A stretch of 52,799 bases of DNA from Bacteroidota bacterium (GCA_018267545.1 JAFDYG010000455.1:1-52799); one strand, 5' to 3'; positions 26,103 to 34,517 are shown, counted from the first letter of the stretch. Made by a program: numbers and translations. The notes: a model not told the origin generated them from the letters alone.

Positions 26103-26642
26103 TTGAACTCATTGACGGATAACGCGCTTATGTTAAAGGTAAAGTCCGGGGACCTGGATAAGATGGCCTTGCTGTTTCACAGGTACCATCGTCCGCTCTT
26201 TGGTTTCCTTTATCATATGACGGGTCAGCGGGAGGCGAGCGAGGATATGGTACAGAATGTCTTCTACCGGATGCTTCGTTCCCGGCATACGTTTACCGGA
26301 GAGGGGGAATTCAAGACCTGGATGTATCACCTGGCGCGGAATGTTTGGAAAGATCACCTTCGGACGTCGGGGCGTATGGGTGTGGTCCGGCAGGTAGAAG
26401 ACGGGATCGGGAAAGAGGTGTTAGTGGACGAGCAGCTGGAAAAGAAGCTGGAGCTGGAAATGCTGCAGCGCCGGATCGATAGTCTGAATCCGGAAAGCCG
26501 GGAAGTGCTGGTGCTGAGCCGCTACCAGAACTTGAAATATGCAGAAATCGCCGAGGTGCTGGACATCAGCGTAGCGGCGGTGAAGGTCCGGATCCACCGG
26601 GCGATACATCAGCTAAAGAAATTATATCTGCAAACTGAATAG
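26103..26642 (+). CDS. ECF-type sigma-70 family RNA polymerase sigma factor
   Basis: 179-aa sigma factor with region 2 (ALLFHRYHRPLFGFLYHMTG through EFKTWMYHLARNVWKDHLR) and region 4 (LNPESREVLVLSRYQNLKYA and a helix-turn-helix with EIAEVLDISVAAVKVRIHRA). The TTG at 26103 is taken as start because NSLTDNALMLKVKSGDLDKM matches the family N-terminus; ATG 26130 would remove part of it. It is followed one base later by its zinc-finger anti-sigma gene and then two DUF4097 genes, making a cell-envelope-type regulatory operon. Confidence 0.92.
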   Translation: MNSLTDNALMLKVKSGDLDKMALLFHRYHRPLFGFLYHMTGQREASEDMVQNVFYRMLRSRHTFTGEGEFKTWMYHLARNVWKDHLRTSGRMGVVRQVEDGIGKEVLVDEQLEKKLELEMLQRRIDSLNPESREVLVLSRYQNLKYAEIAEVLDISVAAVKVRIHRAIHQLKKLYLQTE

Positions 26643-26643
26643 T

Positions 26644-27441
26644 ATGAATTGCGAAAAAGGAAAACAAATGTTGGCAGGTTGGATGGACGACCAATTGACA
26701 GATGCCGAAAGAGCGGAGCTTGGGGCTCACCTGGAGGACTGTGCGGAATGCCGGCAGCTGTTCGAAACGAACCGGGAGCTCTGGGTTTCGATGGGCTCAC
26801 TGCCTGTGCCGCCGCCTTCGGAGAAGATACAGGTTCGATTCGACGCGATGCTGGAAACGTTTAAGCAGGGTGTTGGAGAGAAGCGTCCGGATCTGTTTTA
26901 CTACCTGCGTCAGCTTTTTGCTGTCCGGCCGGGATTTACCTGGGGGTATAGCCTGGTTCTTGTGGTTGTGGGTGTTGGACTGGGGTATTGGTTTTCCCGT
27001 CCTTCGCAGCCCGCTGTGGCGGAACAGCCGTTGTCCGCCCAGGTACGTGAGCTAAAGGAAATGGTGTTATTATCTTTATTGGAGAACCCTTCGGCATCCG
27101 AACGCATCCGCGGGGTCAGCTATACCAGCGAAATAAAGAATGTCAATAAGAAAGTAATCGATGCGTTGTTCAGCACGCTCAACAACGACCCAAATAGCAA
27201 CGTTCGGCTGATGACCCTGGATGCGCTGGCGCACTATGCCGATGACCCGGCGGTTCGCGAAGGTCTTGTACAGTCGATCTCGCAGCAGGACTCGCCCCTG
27301 GTGCAAGCTGCCCTGGCGGACGTCATGTTGAAATTACAAGAGAAAAAAGCGGTTAAGCCGTTTAAAGAGCTGCTACGACAAAAAGACCTCAACGAAATGG
27401 TGCGGGATAAAATTCAGCAGACCCTTACTCGATTGATTTAA
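26644..27441 (+). CDS. Anti-sigma factor: zf-HC2 domain, one TM helix, HEAT repeats
   Basis: 265-aa membrane anti-sigma factor. The N-terminal zinc-binding domain has His29-x3-Cys33-x2-Cys36 (HLEDCAEC), which in ZAS-type anti-sigmas sequesters the sigma factor. A single TM helix spans about residues 99-117. The external part is built of HEAT-like repeats (NVNKKVIDALFSTLNNDPNS, VRLMTLDALAHYADDPAVRE, VQAALADVMLKLQEKKAV), unusual as a sensor and suited to protein binding. It starts one base after the sigma stop and lies 13 bp before the first DUF4097 gene. Confidence 0.88.
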   Translation: MNCEKGKQMLAGWMDDQLTDAERAELGAHLEDCAECRQLFETNRELWVSMGSLPVPPPSEKIQVRFDAMLETFKQGVGEKRPDLFYYLRQLFAVRPGFTWGYSLVLVVVGVGLGYWFSRPSQPAVAEQPLSAQVRELKEMVLLSLLENPSASERIRGVSYTSEIKNVNKKVIDALFSTLNNDPNSNVRLMTLDALAHYADDPAVREGLVQSISQQDSPLVQAALADVMLKLQEKKAVKPFKELLRQKDLNEMVRDKIQQTLTRLI

Positions 27442-27454
27442 AACCAACCAAAAT

Positions 27455-28315
27455 ATGAAAAGAAAATTTATTCCCCTTTTGGCGGGACTGGCCATAGTAT
27501 GCGCGTCCTGCCCGTCTGCGAACGCGCAGGAGTTCAAGGAGCATATCAAGAAGGAATTCTCGGTTCCCAAAGCGTCCACCTCCGTCCTGGCGATCTATGA
27601 CCTGGAAGGCGCTATCAACGTGGAAGGTTATGCCGGAGATAAAGTGGTCCTCGAGATCGACAAAGTTATCTCCGCCAAGACGGCAGAGCAGGTTGAAGTA
27701 GGGAAGAAGGAATTCAAGCTGGAATTCGAACAGACGAGCGATAGCATTATCGTTTATATTGCGGAACCCTTTGATTCGCGGCCAAGGGATCGCAGATGGG
27801 AAGATCAGCGCAAGCGTATCGAATACCGGTATGAGCTTGAGTTTACGGTGAAGGTTCCGTATAATATGAACCTCGATATCCGGACGGTCAATAAGGGAGA
27901 CGTGACGATTAAGGATGTTTCGGGGTCTTTAAAGGCACACAACGTAAACGGACCTGTTACGATCAAAAACGCCAAGGGCGCGACTGAAGCCAGGACCATC
28001 AATGGGGCGGTCACCGTCAACTATCTGAGCGTCCCGGACTCTTCGTCTTTTTACACGCTTAACGGACCGTTGGAAGTAACCTATCCTTCGAGCTTTTCAG
28101 GCAATGTCCAGTTCAAAAGCATGAACGGGAGCTTTTATACAGATTTTCCAGACACGGAAACCTTACCTGTGGTTGTGACAAAGAATGTTTCCCGGGGGGC
28201 CAACAGTACGGCGTATAAATTGGACGTCGCCCGGCGGATAAAGTTCGGCAATGGCGGCGGTGTCTTTAAATTCGAAACAATGAATGGAAATATTTACGTA
28301 AAAAAACAATCTTAA
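27455..28315 (+). CDS. Secreted DUF4097 family beta-repeat protein (first copy)
   Basis: 286-aa exported protein with signal peptide (ending SANAQ) and DUF4097-type beta-strand repeats, a beta-helix-like fold: IRTVNKGDVTIKDVSGSLKA, HNVNGPVTIKNAKGATEA, TINGAVTVNYL and the closing FKFETMNGNIYVKK. A C-terminal NGNIYVK repeat is shared with the next gene. Function of the family is unknown; the operon suggests a product of, or ligand for, the sigma/anti-sigma system. A Cys at position ~18-20 (ASCPS) could be a weak lipobox but the spacing is poor. Confidence 0.85.
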   Translation: MKRKFIPLLAGLAIVCASCPSANAQEFKEHIKKEFSVPKASTSVLAIYDLEGAINVEGYAGDKVVLEIDKVISAKTAEQVEVGKKEFKLEFEQTSDSIIVYIAEPFDSRPRDRRWEDQRKRIEYRYELEFTVKVPYNMNLDIRTVNKGDVTIKDVSGSLKAHNVNGPVTIKNAKGATEARTINGAVTVNYLSVPDSSSFYTLNGPLEVTYPSSFSGNVQFKSMNGSFYTDFPDTETLPVVVTKNVSRGANSTAYKLDVARRIKFGNGGGVFKFETMNGNIYVKKQS

Positions 28316-28325
28316 AAATAAGTTT

Positions 28326-29132
28326 ATGAAAAGCATTATTTCATTATCGATCTTTTTTCTATTGGCGGGCCCGGGTTGGGCGCAGGGTGTAAAGGAACAG
28401 CTGGTCGTACCGCTGAGCGAGCCGGGCAAGCCTTGCAAATTGGAGGCGCATGTACTGGATGGGTCGATAAAGGTCATTGGCTATGAAGGGAAAGACGTGG
28501 TGATCGATGTTTTTGGGGACTCCGCCCGCCGTCGTGAGGAGGCGGGTTCGGGTGGAATGCGGCGTATCGGCGGCGGCTCCGGCATGGAAGTGAGCGCGCA
28601 CGAAAGCAATAATACCGTCACGATCAATAGCGGACTTTCCACTATCGCGGGCCTGGTCATCAAGGTGCCCCAGAACCTGAGCTCTCTCAAGCTGGGCGGC
28701 GTCAACCACGGCGAGATGTCGGTGAGCAATGTCAGCGGTAAGCTGGAGATCAACACCGTCAATGGTCCCATTACGCTAAAGGATATCTCGGGTTCGGTAG
28801 TCGCCAATACCGTCAGCGGTTCGGTAGTCGTGACCTTTAAAACCGTCGACCCCAATGCGGCCATGGCATTTTCGACGCTAAGCGGTCAAGTAGACGTGAC
28901 CTTTCCGGCCGAGCTGAAATCGAATGTCAAGCTCAAGACCGACCAGGGGGGTATTTTTACCGACTTTGACATTGCTGTAGACAAGACGGCCCCGAATGTA
29001 AAGAAGACGGAATCGGGACATATGTACAAAATCGTCGTGGACGAATGGGTATATGGGAAAATCAACGGGGGCGGCCCGGAGATGATGATGAAGACGATGA
29101 CCGGGAACATATATATACGAAAAGCAAAATAG
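28326..29132 (+). CDS. Secreted DUF4097 family beta-repeat protein (second copy)
   Basis: 268-aa exported paralogue of the preceding gene. Signal peptide (ending PGWAQG), then beta repeats VNHGEMSVSNVSGKLEI, NTVNGPITLKDISGSVVA, NTVSGSVVVTF and a C-terminal MKTMTGNIYIRK that matches NGNIYVKK of copy one. An extra Gly/Arg-rich segment (GSGGMRRIGGGSGM) lies near residue 80. The two copies begin 10 bp apart from end to start, then a strong terminator closes the operon, so both are expressed together. Confidence 0.85.
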   Translation: MKSIISLSIFFLLAGPGWAQGVKEQLVVPLSEPGKPCKLEAHVLDGSIKVIGYEGKDVVIDVFGDSARRREEAGSGGMRRIGGGSGMEVSAHESNNTVTINSGLSTIAGLVIKVPQNLSSLKLGGVNHGEMSVSNVSGKLEINTVNGPITLKDISGSVVANTVSGSVVVTFKTVDPNAAMAFSTLSGQVDVTFPAELKSNVKLKTDQGGIFTDFDIAVDKTAPNVKKTESGHMYKIVVDEWVYGKINGGGPEMMMKTMTGNIYIRKAK

Positions 29133-29156
29133 GTTCTCACTGCGTTTATTGAAATT

Positions 29157-29195
29157 GGGCAGTTCTGCAGGCGTCTTGCAGAATTGCCCTTTTTT
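29157..29195 (+). terminator. Strong rho-independent terminator of the sigma/DUF4097 operon
   Basis: GGGCAGTTCTGCA and TGCAGAATTGCCC form a 13-bp stem with one G-T wobble and a 7-base loop, followed by a T-run. It directly follows the second DUF4097 gene and isolates it from the membrane protein gene at 29213. Confidence 0.92.
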
Positions 29196-29212
29196 ATATA
29201 CTTTAATCGTCT

Positions 29213-30385
29213 ATGGAATACCGTATTGGTACAGGACAAAAAATCGGATATCTTTTTCTGGCCTTGCTCTTTGCCGGCGGGGGCGTTGCGTTGGCGGTAT
29301 ATGCTATACGGACCGGCTTGCCGGCTTCGAGCGTCTTTTTGTTACAGCTGATCGGGGCCGCTGCTCTTTTCGGGATTGCGGTGTGCTTCTATCTTGAAAC
29401 CCAGCGCCTTCTCGTGATCGTAGATGAGCAGGCTCGCAGCCTGACGGTAAACCACGCCTTCTCATCCCGGTCGATCCTGTTTGAACAGATCGATGGTTTT
29501 AGGCATGGCGAGAAGAATACGTTTAACATTTTTGTAAAAGAGGGTAAGACCCTTCAGCTTCCACAGGGACTGGATGACCGGAGCCTTCTTATCGCCTGGT
29601 TCGAGACGAACTATAAGGATCTGGATGCGGTGGAGCTGGAAGCGGAAACAAAGGTCCTGCTCCAGAACGAAGAATTCGGTACGACGGCGGAAGACAGGGC
29701 GGACAGACTGGCTGGTGCTAAGCGATGGGAGGCGGTGACGACGAGTGTGGGTTTTGGCTCGTTCTTCTGGGTGTTGATTTATCCGAAACCTTTCGAGATC
29801 GTAATGCTTTTTTTGCTTGCTGCACCCTGGGCGGGGGTGTATGCTACCTGGAAGTACCAGGGACTGATGAAACTATACAGAAAGAAGAATAGCCCCTACC
29901 CTTCGGCCGTATACTTAATGGTTTTTTCCAGTCTCGGGGCCATGATACGGGTCTTACTCGAATACGACCTGTATAGCTTTACGAATAGAATGGTTGTGCT
30001 GATTGGCGGCGGCATGGTCCTGGCAGCCCTGGTTTGTATTGTAGCCTGCTGGAAGGCCATTGTCAATGAGGGAAACAAAGCCGCGGTCATTGCATGCATT
30101 TTCGGGATAGCGATTATCTACAGCTACTCCACCATAACTTTTGCCAACTGTTACTATGACAAGTCTGAACCGGAGAACTTTAATGTAAAGGTGATCGGTA
30201 AGCGGGTGAGTCATGGTAAATCTACTTCTTACTATCTCACGCTGACGGCTTGGGGGAAATACCGGGACGGAACGGAATTCAGGGTCCCTCATTCGCTCTA
30301 TGACCGCGTTAGTGAACAGGATTATATACACGCGTATCTAAGAAAAGGGAAGCTGGATATTCCCTGGTACTGGATTTCGGATTAG
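29213..30385 (+). CDS. Hypothetical integral membrane protein
   Basis: 390-aa protein not assigned to a named family. Two N-terminal TM helices (about residues 12-32 and 40-60) precede a soluble PH-like beta segment (LLVIVDEQARSLTVNHAFSS and ILFEQIDGFRHGE), then a second group of about five TM helices between 180 and 310, and a soluble C-terminus with YYLTLTAWGKYRDG. The beta segment resembles bacterial PH domains found in envelope proteins. It starts 18 bp after the terminator, and its TAG stop shares bases with the convergent gene's TAA (TTAG at 30382-30385). Confidence 0.6.
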   Translation: MEYRIGTGQKIGYLFLALLFAGGGVALAVYAIRTGLPASSVFLLQLIGAAALFGIAVCFYLETQRLLVIVDEQARSLTVNHAFSSRSILFEQIDGFRHGEKNTFNIFVKEGKTLQLPQGLDDRSLLIAWFETNYKDLDAVELEAETKVLLQNEEFGTTAEDRADRLAGAKRWEAVTTSVGFGSFFWVLIYPKPFEIVMLFLLAAPWAGVYATWKYQGLMKLYRKKNSPYPSAVYLMVFSSLGAMIRVLLEYDLYSFTNRMVVLIGGGMVLAALVCIVACWKAIVNEGNKAAVIACIFGIAIIYSYSTITFANCYYDKSEPENFNVKVIGKRVSHGKSTSYYLTLTAWGKYRDGTEFRVPHSLYDRVSEQDYIHAYLRKGKLDIPWYWISD

Positions 30386-30915
30386 ACTCGCCTGTAGTGT
30401 AGCTGCGTGAGGCCGGTGTCGAAAGCTTTTGTGCTCAACAACTCGAGCTTTTGTTCTGGCCGTCCGTCTTTGAAGAGTCTTGTTCCTCCACCGAGAAAGA
30501 TGGGGATAATCGAAATGATCAGCTCATCGATCAGGTTATTCTTTAGAAATTCGGTAACGATTTCGGCGCCGCCGTCGCAGAAGATATCCTTTCCTTCCTC
30601 GCTCTTTAGCTTTTTTATCAAGCTGGATAAGTCGCCTGTATAGAAGGTCGTTTGGCCTTTTTGGGGTTGGGCCGTTCTGGTGATGACAAAGGATTTCTTG
30701 TCTGCGTGTGGAAAGAAGCCGACTTCCTTGGTTACCCAGTCGTATGTCTTCCGCCCGAGGATAACGGTGTCGATGGTCTTGATAAACTCGTTGTAGCCAT
30801 AGTCTTCTCCTTCCTTTTGGACTAGCGATAGAAAGCTTAGGTCATCATTCGGCTTGGCGATATAGCCGTCGAGGCTGCTGGCGATATATAGGATTACCTT
30901 TCGGGTGTTTTCCAT
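30382..30915 (-). CDS. Dihydrofolate reductase-fold (RibD C-terminal) reductase
   Basis: 177-aa cytoplasmic protein of the RibD C-terminal/dihydrofolate reductase superfamily. Seen are KVILYIASSLDGYIAKPNDD at the N-terminus, VILGRKTYDWVTKEVG for NADPH phosphate binding, and IFCDGGAEIVTEFLKNNLID with IPIFLGGGTRLF in the C-terminal half. Probably an NADPH-dependent reductase of unknown substrate, not the folate-pathway enzyme. It lies 2 bp before the acetamidase stop on the same strand (acetamidase upstream). Confidence 0.85.
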   Translation of the reverse strand: MENTRKVILYIASSLDGYIAKPNDDLSFLSLVQKEGEDYGYNEFIKTIDTVILGRKTYDWVTKEVGFFPHADKKSFVITRTAQPQKGQTTFYTGDLSSLIKKLKSEEGKDIFCDGGAEIVTEFLKNNLIDELIISIIPIFLGGGTRLFKDGRPEQKLELLSTKAFDTGLTQLHYRRV

Positions 30916-30917
30916 TT

Positions 30918-31907
30918 CTATTTATTTATGGAGCGGAGCTTTTCCTTTTTGATTTTGGCCGTGACGACGACGTTCGGGTCCGCTATTTCTGCGATACCGT
31001 ATTCGATGGTGGTGCTCATGACCTGAGTGGCTTCATGAAGGGTTAGGTGATAATCCTTTTGCAGCCAGTCCAGCAGGTTTTTAGTAGCCAGCTTGAGTGC
31101 TTCCGGGGTTTCCTTGGCCGTTCCCAGCGCCATAATGTATTCGTTGTCTTCGACGCGCGGGTATTGCAATGAATCGTTCTTGATGAGCTGTACAGAAAAC
31201 ACGACGTCCATGGAGGTCTCGAGGGCGTTCCCGGCTATTTCTCCATCACCCTGGAGGGCGTGGCCGTCTCCGATATATAGATAGGCTCCTTCGTGGAAGA
31301 CCGGGAGGTAGACGGTCGATCCGGTTTTGGTCCGATTGAAATCCATATTCCCGCCGAAGGGGCCCTGGAAGAAACTGAGGATTTCATTTTTGTGACCGGT
31401 CGGCGCGACACCAATGCAACCCAGGAAGGGACTTAGCGGGACTTTGAAGTTTTTCAGGTGCGGATATTCTTGAGCGGAGCTGTCAGGCCAGCCCTGGTTC
31501 ATTTGTAAGTCCAGTCTCCATCGGACTAGCGAAGACGTTTTTTTGAATTCCTGCATGATCTCTTTTGGCATACAGCGAGAGACGAAGTAGTCGGAGGTCT
31601 TAGCGTAGTCGCGGTTAAGAGAGACATGGTGAAGCTGGATTACCAGGACGTCACCGGGGGCTGCGCCGGTAATAAAGAAGGGGCCGGTGAGGGGATTTCC
31701 GCCGCGTGAGCGTTTTACCGCCTTTTGATCGAAGCCCATGGCGTCGATGGTTTCGGTAGAAACGGTATCGCCGGGGTTGATGGTGAGTACGGGCGGACGG
31801 TTTAGGGTAAACGCGGGGGAAAAGCTGGTGGGGGTAAAGGAGACGTGTTTGGGTTGGGCATGGAGGGCCAACGGTAGTAATAAACTACAGATAAGGGTGT
31901 TTCGCAT
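30918..31907 (-). CDS. Secreted acetamidase/formamidase family protein
   Basis: 329-aa member of the FmdA/AmdA family, which hydrolyses short amides to carboxylate and ammonia. It has a signal peptide (MRNTLICSLLLPLALHA), so it would act outside the cytoplasm, unlike the classical cytosolic enzymes. Family features: NPLTGPFFITGAAPGDVLVI, LGCIGVAPTG, GPFGGNMDFNRTKTGSTVYL, LYIGDGHALQGDGEIAGNAL and VFSVQLIKN, with the metal-binding and catalytic Gly/Asp/Glu residues in place. It is in one minus-strand row with the beta-lactamase (12 bp upstream) and the reductase. Confidence 0.9.
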   Translation of the reverse strand: MRNTLICSLLLPLALHAQPKHVSFTPTSFSPAFTLNRPPVLTINPGDTVSTETIDAMGFDQKAVKRSRGGNPLTGPFFITGAAPGDVLVIQLHHVSLNRDYAKTSDYFVSRCMPKEIMQEFKKTSSLVRWRLDLQMNQGWPDSSAQEYPHLKNFKVPLSPFLGCIGVAPTGHKNEILSFFQGPFGGNMDFNRTKTGSTVYLPVFHEGAYLYIGDGHALQGDGEIAGNALETSMDVVFSVQLIKNDSLQYPRVEDNEYIMALGTAKETPEALKLATKNLLDWLQKDYHLTLHEATQVMSTTIEYGIAEIADPNVVVTAKIKKEKLRSINK

Positions 31908-31919
31908 GGTGGTTTACGA

Positions 31920-32798
31920 TTATTTGGCTGCTTTCTTTAAATAGGCCTTGTGCAAGACTTCGAGCGCCGCTTCATATCCTTTCCGGTCAAAGAAGACCTC
32001 GGGATGGTATCCGCTGCCAGGTTTGTATTTTTTGTCCAGGTCGAACTGACCGGCGTGTGAAGCCAGGAAAAGATCGAATTGTACTTTGGGCATCGTGTCC
32101 AGCGTATGGGCATAGTCTTTTCCGACTTCGGGGTAGGCAGGCATGCTGGGGAGTTTTGTTTCGTCGAGGATGGACGGCATATTCGCAATCAGGACGCGAT
32201 AAGAGCGCTTCTCGTCTTTAACGGTAAAAAGAAAGCTGCACGCACCTTTGGTATGGCCGGGATGATGGAGCACCGTGATCTGCATATCGCCCAGGGAGAC
32301 GACGTCGCGATTATGCAGCAGCCGGTCCGCTTTCACCGGAGGGAACATGGGACCTTTTCCGCCGAAGTCAAAATCCGAGTTGCCGCCGTCTGCCATTATA
32401 GGCGCATCCTTTTCCTGGATCATAAGCTGGGCGCCAGACATGCGTTTCATGGCTGCCATTGCGCCGACGTGGTCGAAGTGGGCGTGTGTGGCAAGGAGGA
32501 TTTTTATATCGGTGACTTTGAAGCCAAGGGCTTCTATGTGTTTGCGGATGGCAGTGTCTGAGCCGGTGATGCCGGTGTTGATAAGGATATGTCCCTTGGG
32601 TGTGGTGATGAGATAGCTGGCGAGGTCGAAGGTGCCGACGTAATATAAGTTTCCGGCGATGCGGAAGGGTTGGCGGTCTCTGGTCCAGTCTGGATTAGAG
32701 ATGGGGACGTAGAGTTTTTGAGCGGAGGAGTGGATGCTGGCGGATGCGAGGCTTGTTGTCAGGAAAAGGGCGGCGAGCGATTGTTTTAAAAATGGCAT
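31920..32798 (-). CDS. Subclass B3-type metallo-beta-lactamase
   Basis: 292-aa exported zinc hydrolase. Signal peptide (ending about SASIHSSAQ) precedes the MBL fold. Zinc-1 ligands are His105 and His107 in ATHAHFDHVG and His in LHHPGHTKGA; zinc-2 ligands are Asp109, His110 and His in LASHAGQF, as in B3 enzymes. The GHTKG and ASHAGQF stretches are typical of B3 and not of glyoxalases, and no Cys ligand is present. Beta-lactam hydrolysis is likely but unproven. It lies directly upstream of the acetamidase gene (12 bp), probably co-transcribed with it. Environmental Bacteroidota often carry chromosomal B3 genes; no mobile context is seen. Confidence 0.87.
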   Translation of the reverse strand: MPFLKQSLAALFLTTSLASASIHSSAQKLYVPISNPDWTRDRQPFRIAGNLYYVGTFDLASYLITTPKGHILINTGITGSDTAIRKHIEALGFKVTDIKILLATHAHFDHVGAMAAMKRMSGAQLMIQEKDAPIMADGGNSDFDFGGKGPMFPPVKADRLLHNRDVVSLGDMQITVLHHPGHTKGACSFLFTVKDEKRSYRVLIANMPSILDETKLPSMPAYPEVGKDYAHTLDTMPKVQFDLFLASHAGQFDLDKKYKPGSGYHPEVFFDRKGYEAALEVLHKAYLKKAAK

Positions 32799-32824
32799 GG
32801 GTGGAAGGTAGTGAAAATAAGAGA

Positions 32825-33154
32825 TTATTTATCCATGACCGCTCTACTTTTTGTAACCAAATGACAATTGCATTTTTCGAGAGATCTGATGATGGTTATT
32901 GACTGATCGCGGTCTGCATTTTCGCTTTCGAATTCTATTCTTGAGTGCTCGGGAACGGGGATAACTTTAAACAGGCTGTCTAGTTGCTGGACGTTTTTGA
33001 TAGGGAGAGGTTTGTCCAGGTATGTGACGGTCATTGCGCCTTTTGTAAGCAGGACTTTCAATACTGTTTTTTCGACTTGGTCGGTTGATTTGACTTGTGC
33101 GTGGGTACGGTTGATGCTTAAAAGGCAGACCAGGAAAAAAAGGGCATATTTCAT
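32825..33154 (-). CDS. Small secreted protein, ExbD/TolR-periplasmic-like
   Basis: 109-aa protein of no assigned family. A signal peptide (MKYALFFLVCLLSINRTHAQ) is followed by a compact domain: VTYLDKPLPIKNVQQLDSLF, IPVPEHSRIEFESENADRDQ, ITIIRSLEKCNCHLV. The strand-helix-strand pattern and the pair of acidic residues before a helix resemble the periplasmic part of ExbD/TolR, but a cleavable signal replaces the N-terminal TM helix; this likeness is inference. Two Cys in CNCH could form a disulfide. It lies 26 bp upstream of the beta-lactamase on the same strand, so co-transcription is possible. Confidence 0.55.
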   Translation of the reverse strand: MKYALFFLVCLLSINRTHAQVKSTDQVEKTVLKVLLTKGAMTVTYLDKPLPIKNVQQLDSLFKVIPVPEHSRIEFESENADRDQSITIIRSLEKCNCHLVTKSRAVMDK

Positions 33155-33202
33155 ACGTGTTGGTTTTATGAAAAGATGCCGGAAGGGGAGACATTACATA
33201 TC

Positions 33203-33541
33203 TTACCCCAGCTTTATTGTTTCGAGGTCGGCGCTTTCGACGGTCAAGTTGACGGAGCGGGCTCCGTTGGGCCTTGTGCGGTGTTTTACGTTTCGGGGGA
33301 TGGTAAATAATTGCCCGGGAAACAGCTCTATAGTTCTGTCTTCCAAGTCGATAAATACAGACCCCTCCATGACCAGGAAAGTTTCGTCGGAATTGGGGTG
33401 CAGGTGCCAGAAGTAGGCCTCGGTCATTACACCGACCCGAATGACGTGGTCGTTGACGTGGGTCAGGGCCTCATTGAAATAGGTGTCCTTTCCGCTTACT
33501 TTTTGCAGAATGTCGATGATGGTCAAGGCTGCTGATTCCAT
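33203..33541 (-). CDS. Cupin domain protein
   Basis: 112-aa single-cupin protein. Cupin motif 1 is seen as WHLHPNSDETFLVMEGSVFI, with two His and one Glu as metal ligands, and motif 2 as GQLFTIPRNVKHRT with the last His. It could be a small metal-dependent isomerase/oxygenase or a binding protein; function cannot be read. Immediately upstream of its ATG (complement of 33539-33541), a 26-nt hairpin begins only one base away, see separate entry. Confidence 0.85.
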   Translation of the reverse strand: MESAALTIIDILQKVSGKDTYFNEALTHVNDHVIRVGVMTEAYFWHLHPNSDETFLVMEGSVFIDLEDRTIELFPGQLFTIPRNVKHRTRPNGARSVNLTVESADLETIKLG

Positions 33542-33542
33542 A

Positions 33543-33568
33543 TACCCGAAGATACGCCTCTTCGGGTA
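33543..33568 (-). terminator. Hairpin abutting the cupin start codon
   Basis: TACCCGAAGA, loop TACGCC (plus strand), TCTTCGGGTA: a perfect 10-bp stem. It lies 8 bp past the lipoprotein stop and one base before the cupin ATG. It has no T-run, so a terminator role is uncertain; it could instead govern cupin translation or processing. Both roles are inferences from position. Confidence 0.5.
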
Positions 33569-33575
33569 CCGGCGG

Positions 33576-34400
33576 CTAATAGTAAGTATAGAAAGTGCTT
33601 ACGTCGAACTTTTGTCCGGTCTGGGGCCCGGCGGTAAATATCAGCTGACCCAACTTTTGCGTGGGGGTGCCGTCGCTATTGTAGGTATATGTATATGTCG
33701 TAGTATAGCCGAGCGTTCCTCCTGAAAAACTCATTTTCCTTGGATTGTTTTTCTGCAGCCGGAAGCCCTGGAAAAGGAATAGATGATCGTGGAAGGTATC
33801 GTGGATAAGACTGAAATCGTCCACATTGACTTTGTCATCGTAGTCGTCGAACCCTGTGGTCGAGATCGTCTCGGCAATACCATCGTGTGCAGGCCGATCG
33901 TCTATAATCGTTTTTACGTTGCCTTCGGAATTATAGGTAAAGGTTACTTTGCGGTCAATCAGGAAGCCGACATTACCTACTTTGATGTCCCAGTCTATTT
34001 CTTTTACCTGATTCCCATTGTAAGTAAAATTTACGTGCCGGTAAAGAACATTTTCCTTGTTGATGAACGTGATCATAAACGGCTTGCCGGTATTATCATA
34101 TAAGTATCGCAGCGTGTCCGTATTGACAATAATATGGTTTCTCATCTCGGCGATCTTGTTTCCATTATAGATCACATCATAGATGCTAAAGCCCGAGGCA
34201 AAATCTACCTTTATGGGCATGCTATCCTTATTATATTCGAAATGATAATAGGGGGAAGGTAGCCTGGGAATGGTAATATCTTTCAGCAGGACTTTTTTGG
34301 CTGGGGGATTTGATGGGGGTGGTGCGGGGTAATGGTCTTTTCTGCAGGAGAAAAGGGCCAAGGTAAGGCACACTATTGGGAGAACGCGACAGTATTGCAT
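33576..34400 (-). CDS. Predicted lipoprotein, YD-like beta repeats (paralogue A)
   Basis: 274-aa lipoprotein starting at ATG complement 34398-34400. The lipobox LALFSC places the lipidated residue at Cys19, followed by RKDHYPAP and a Pro-rich spacer. The body has repeated short beta units with Tyr/Asn/Gly (YHFEYNKDSMPIKVDF, IYDVIYNGNKIAEMR, LRYLYDNTGKPFMITF, NFTYNGNQVKEI), a YD/RHS-like or DUF4595-type pattern, ending TFYTYY. No function recognised. It is clearly paralogous to 36473-37300 (same length, same Cys19, same FLFQGFRLQKNNP segment). Confidence 0.75.
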   Translation of the reverse strand: MQYCRVLPIVCLTLALFSCRKDHYPAPPPSNPPAKKVLLKDITIPRLPSPYYHFEYNKDSMPIKVDFASGFSIYDVIYNGNKIAEMRNHIIVNTDTLRYLYDNTGKPFMITFINKENVLYRHVNFTYNGNQVKEIDWDIKVGNVGFLIDRKVTFTYNSEGNVKTIIDDRPAHDGIAETISTTGFDDYDDKVNVDDFSLIHDTFHDHLFLFQGFRLQKNNPRKMSFSGGTLGYTTTYTYTYNSDGTPTQKLGQLIFTAGPQTGQKFDVSTFYTYY

Positions 34401-34517
34401 TCTTATTTTTAGTGTAAACTTAAACAGGGATTGGCTCAATTTCAGGGCAAAGTGTATGAGCTGTGGATATTGGCGAAGCAACGGGGGAAAATGGTTTTCC
34501 AACGGTTTTCGGACGCT

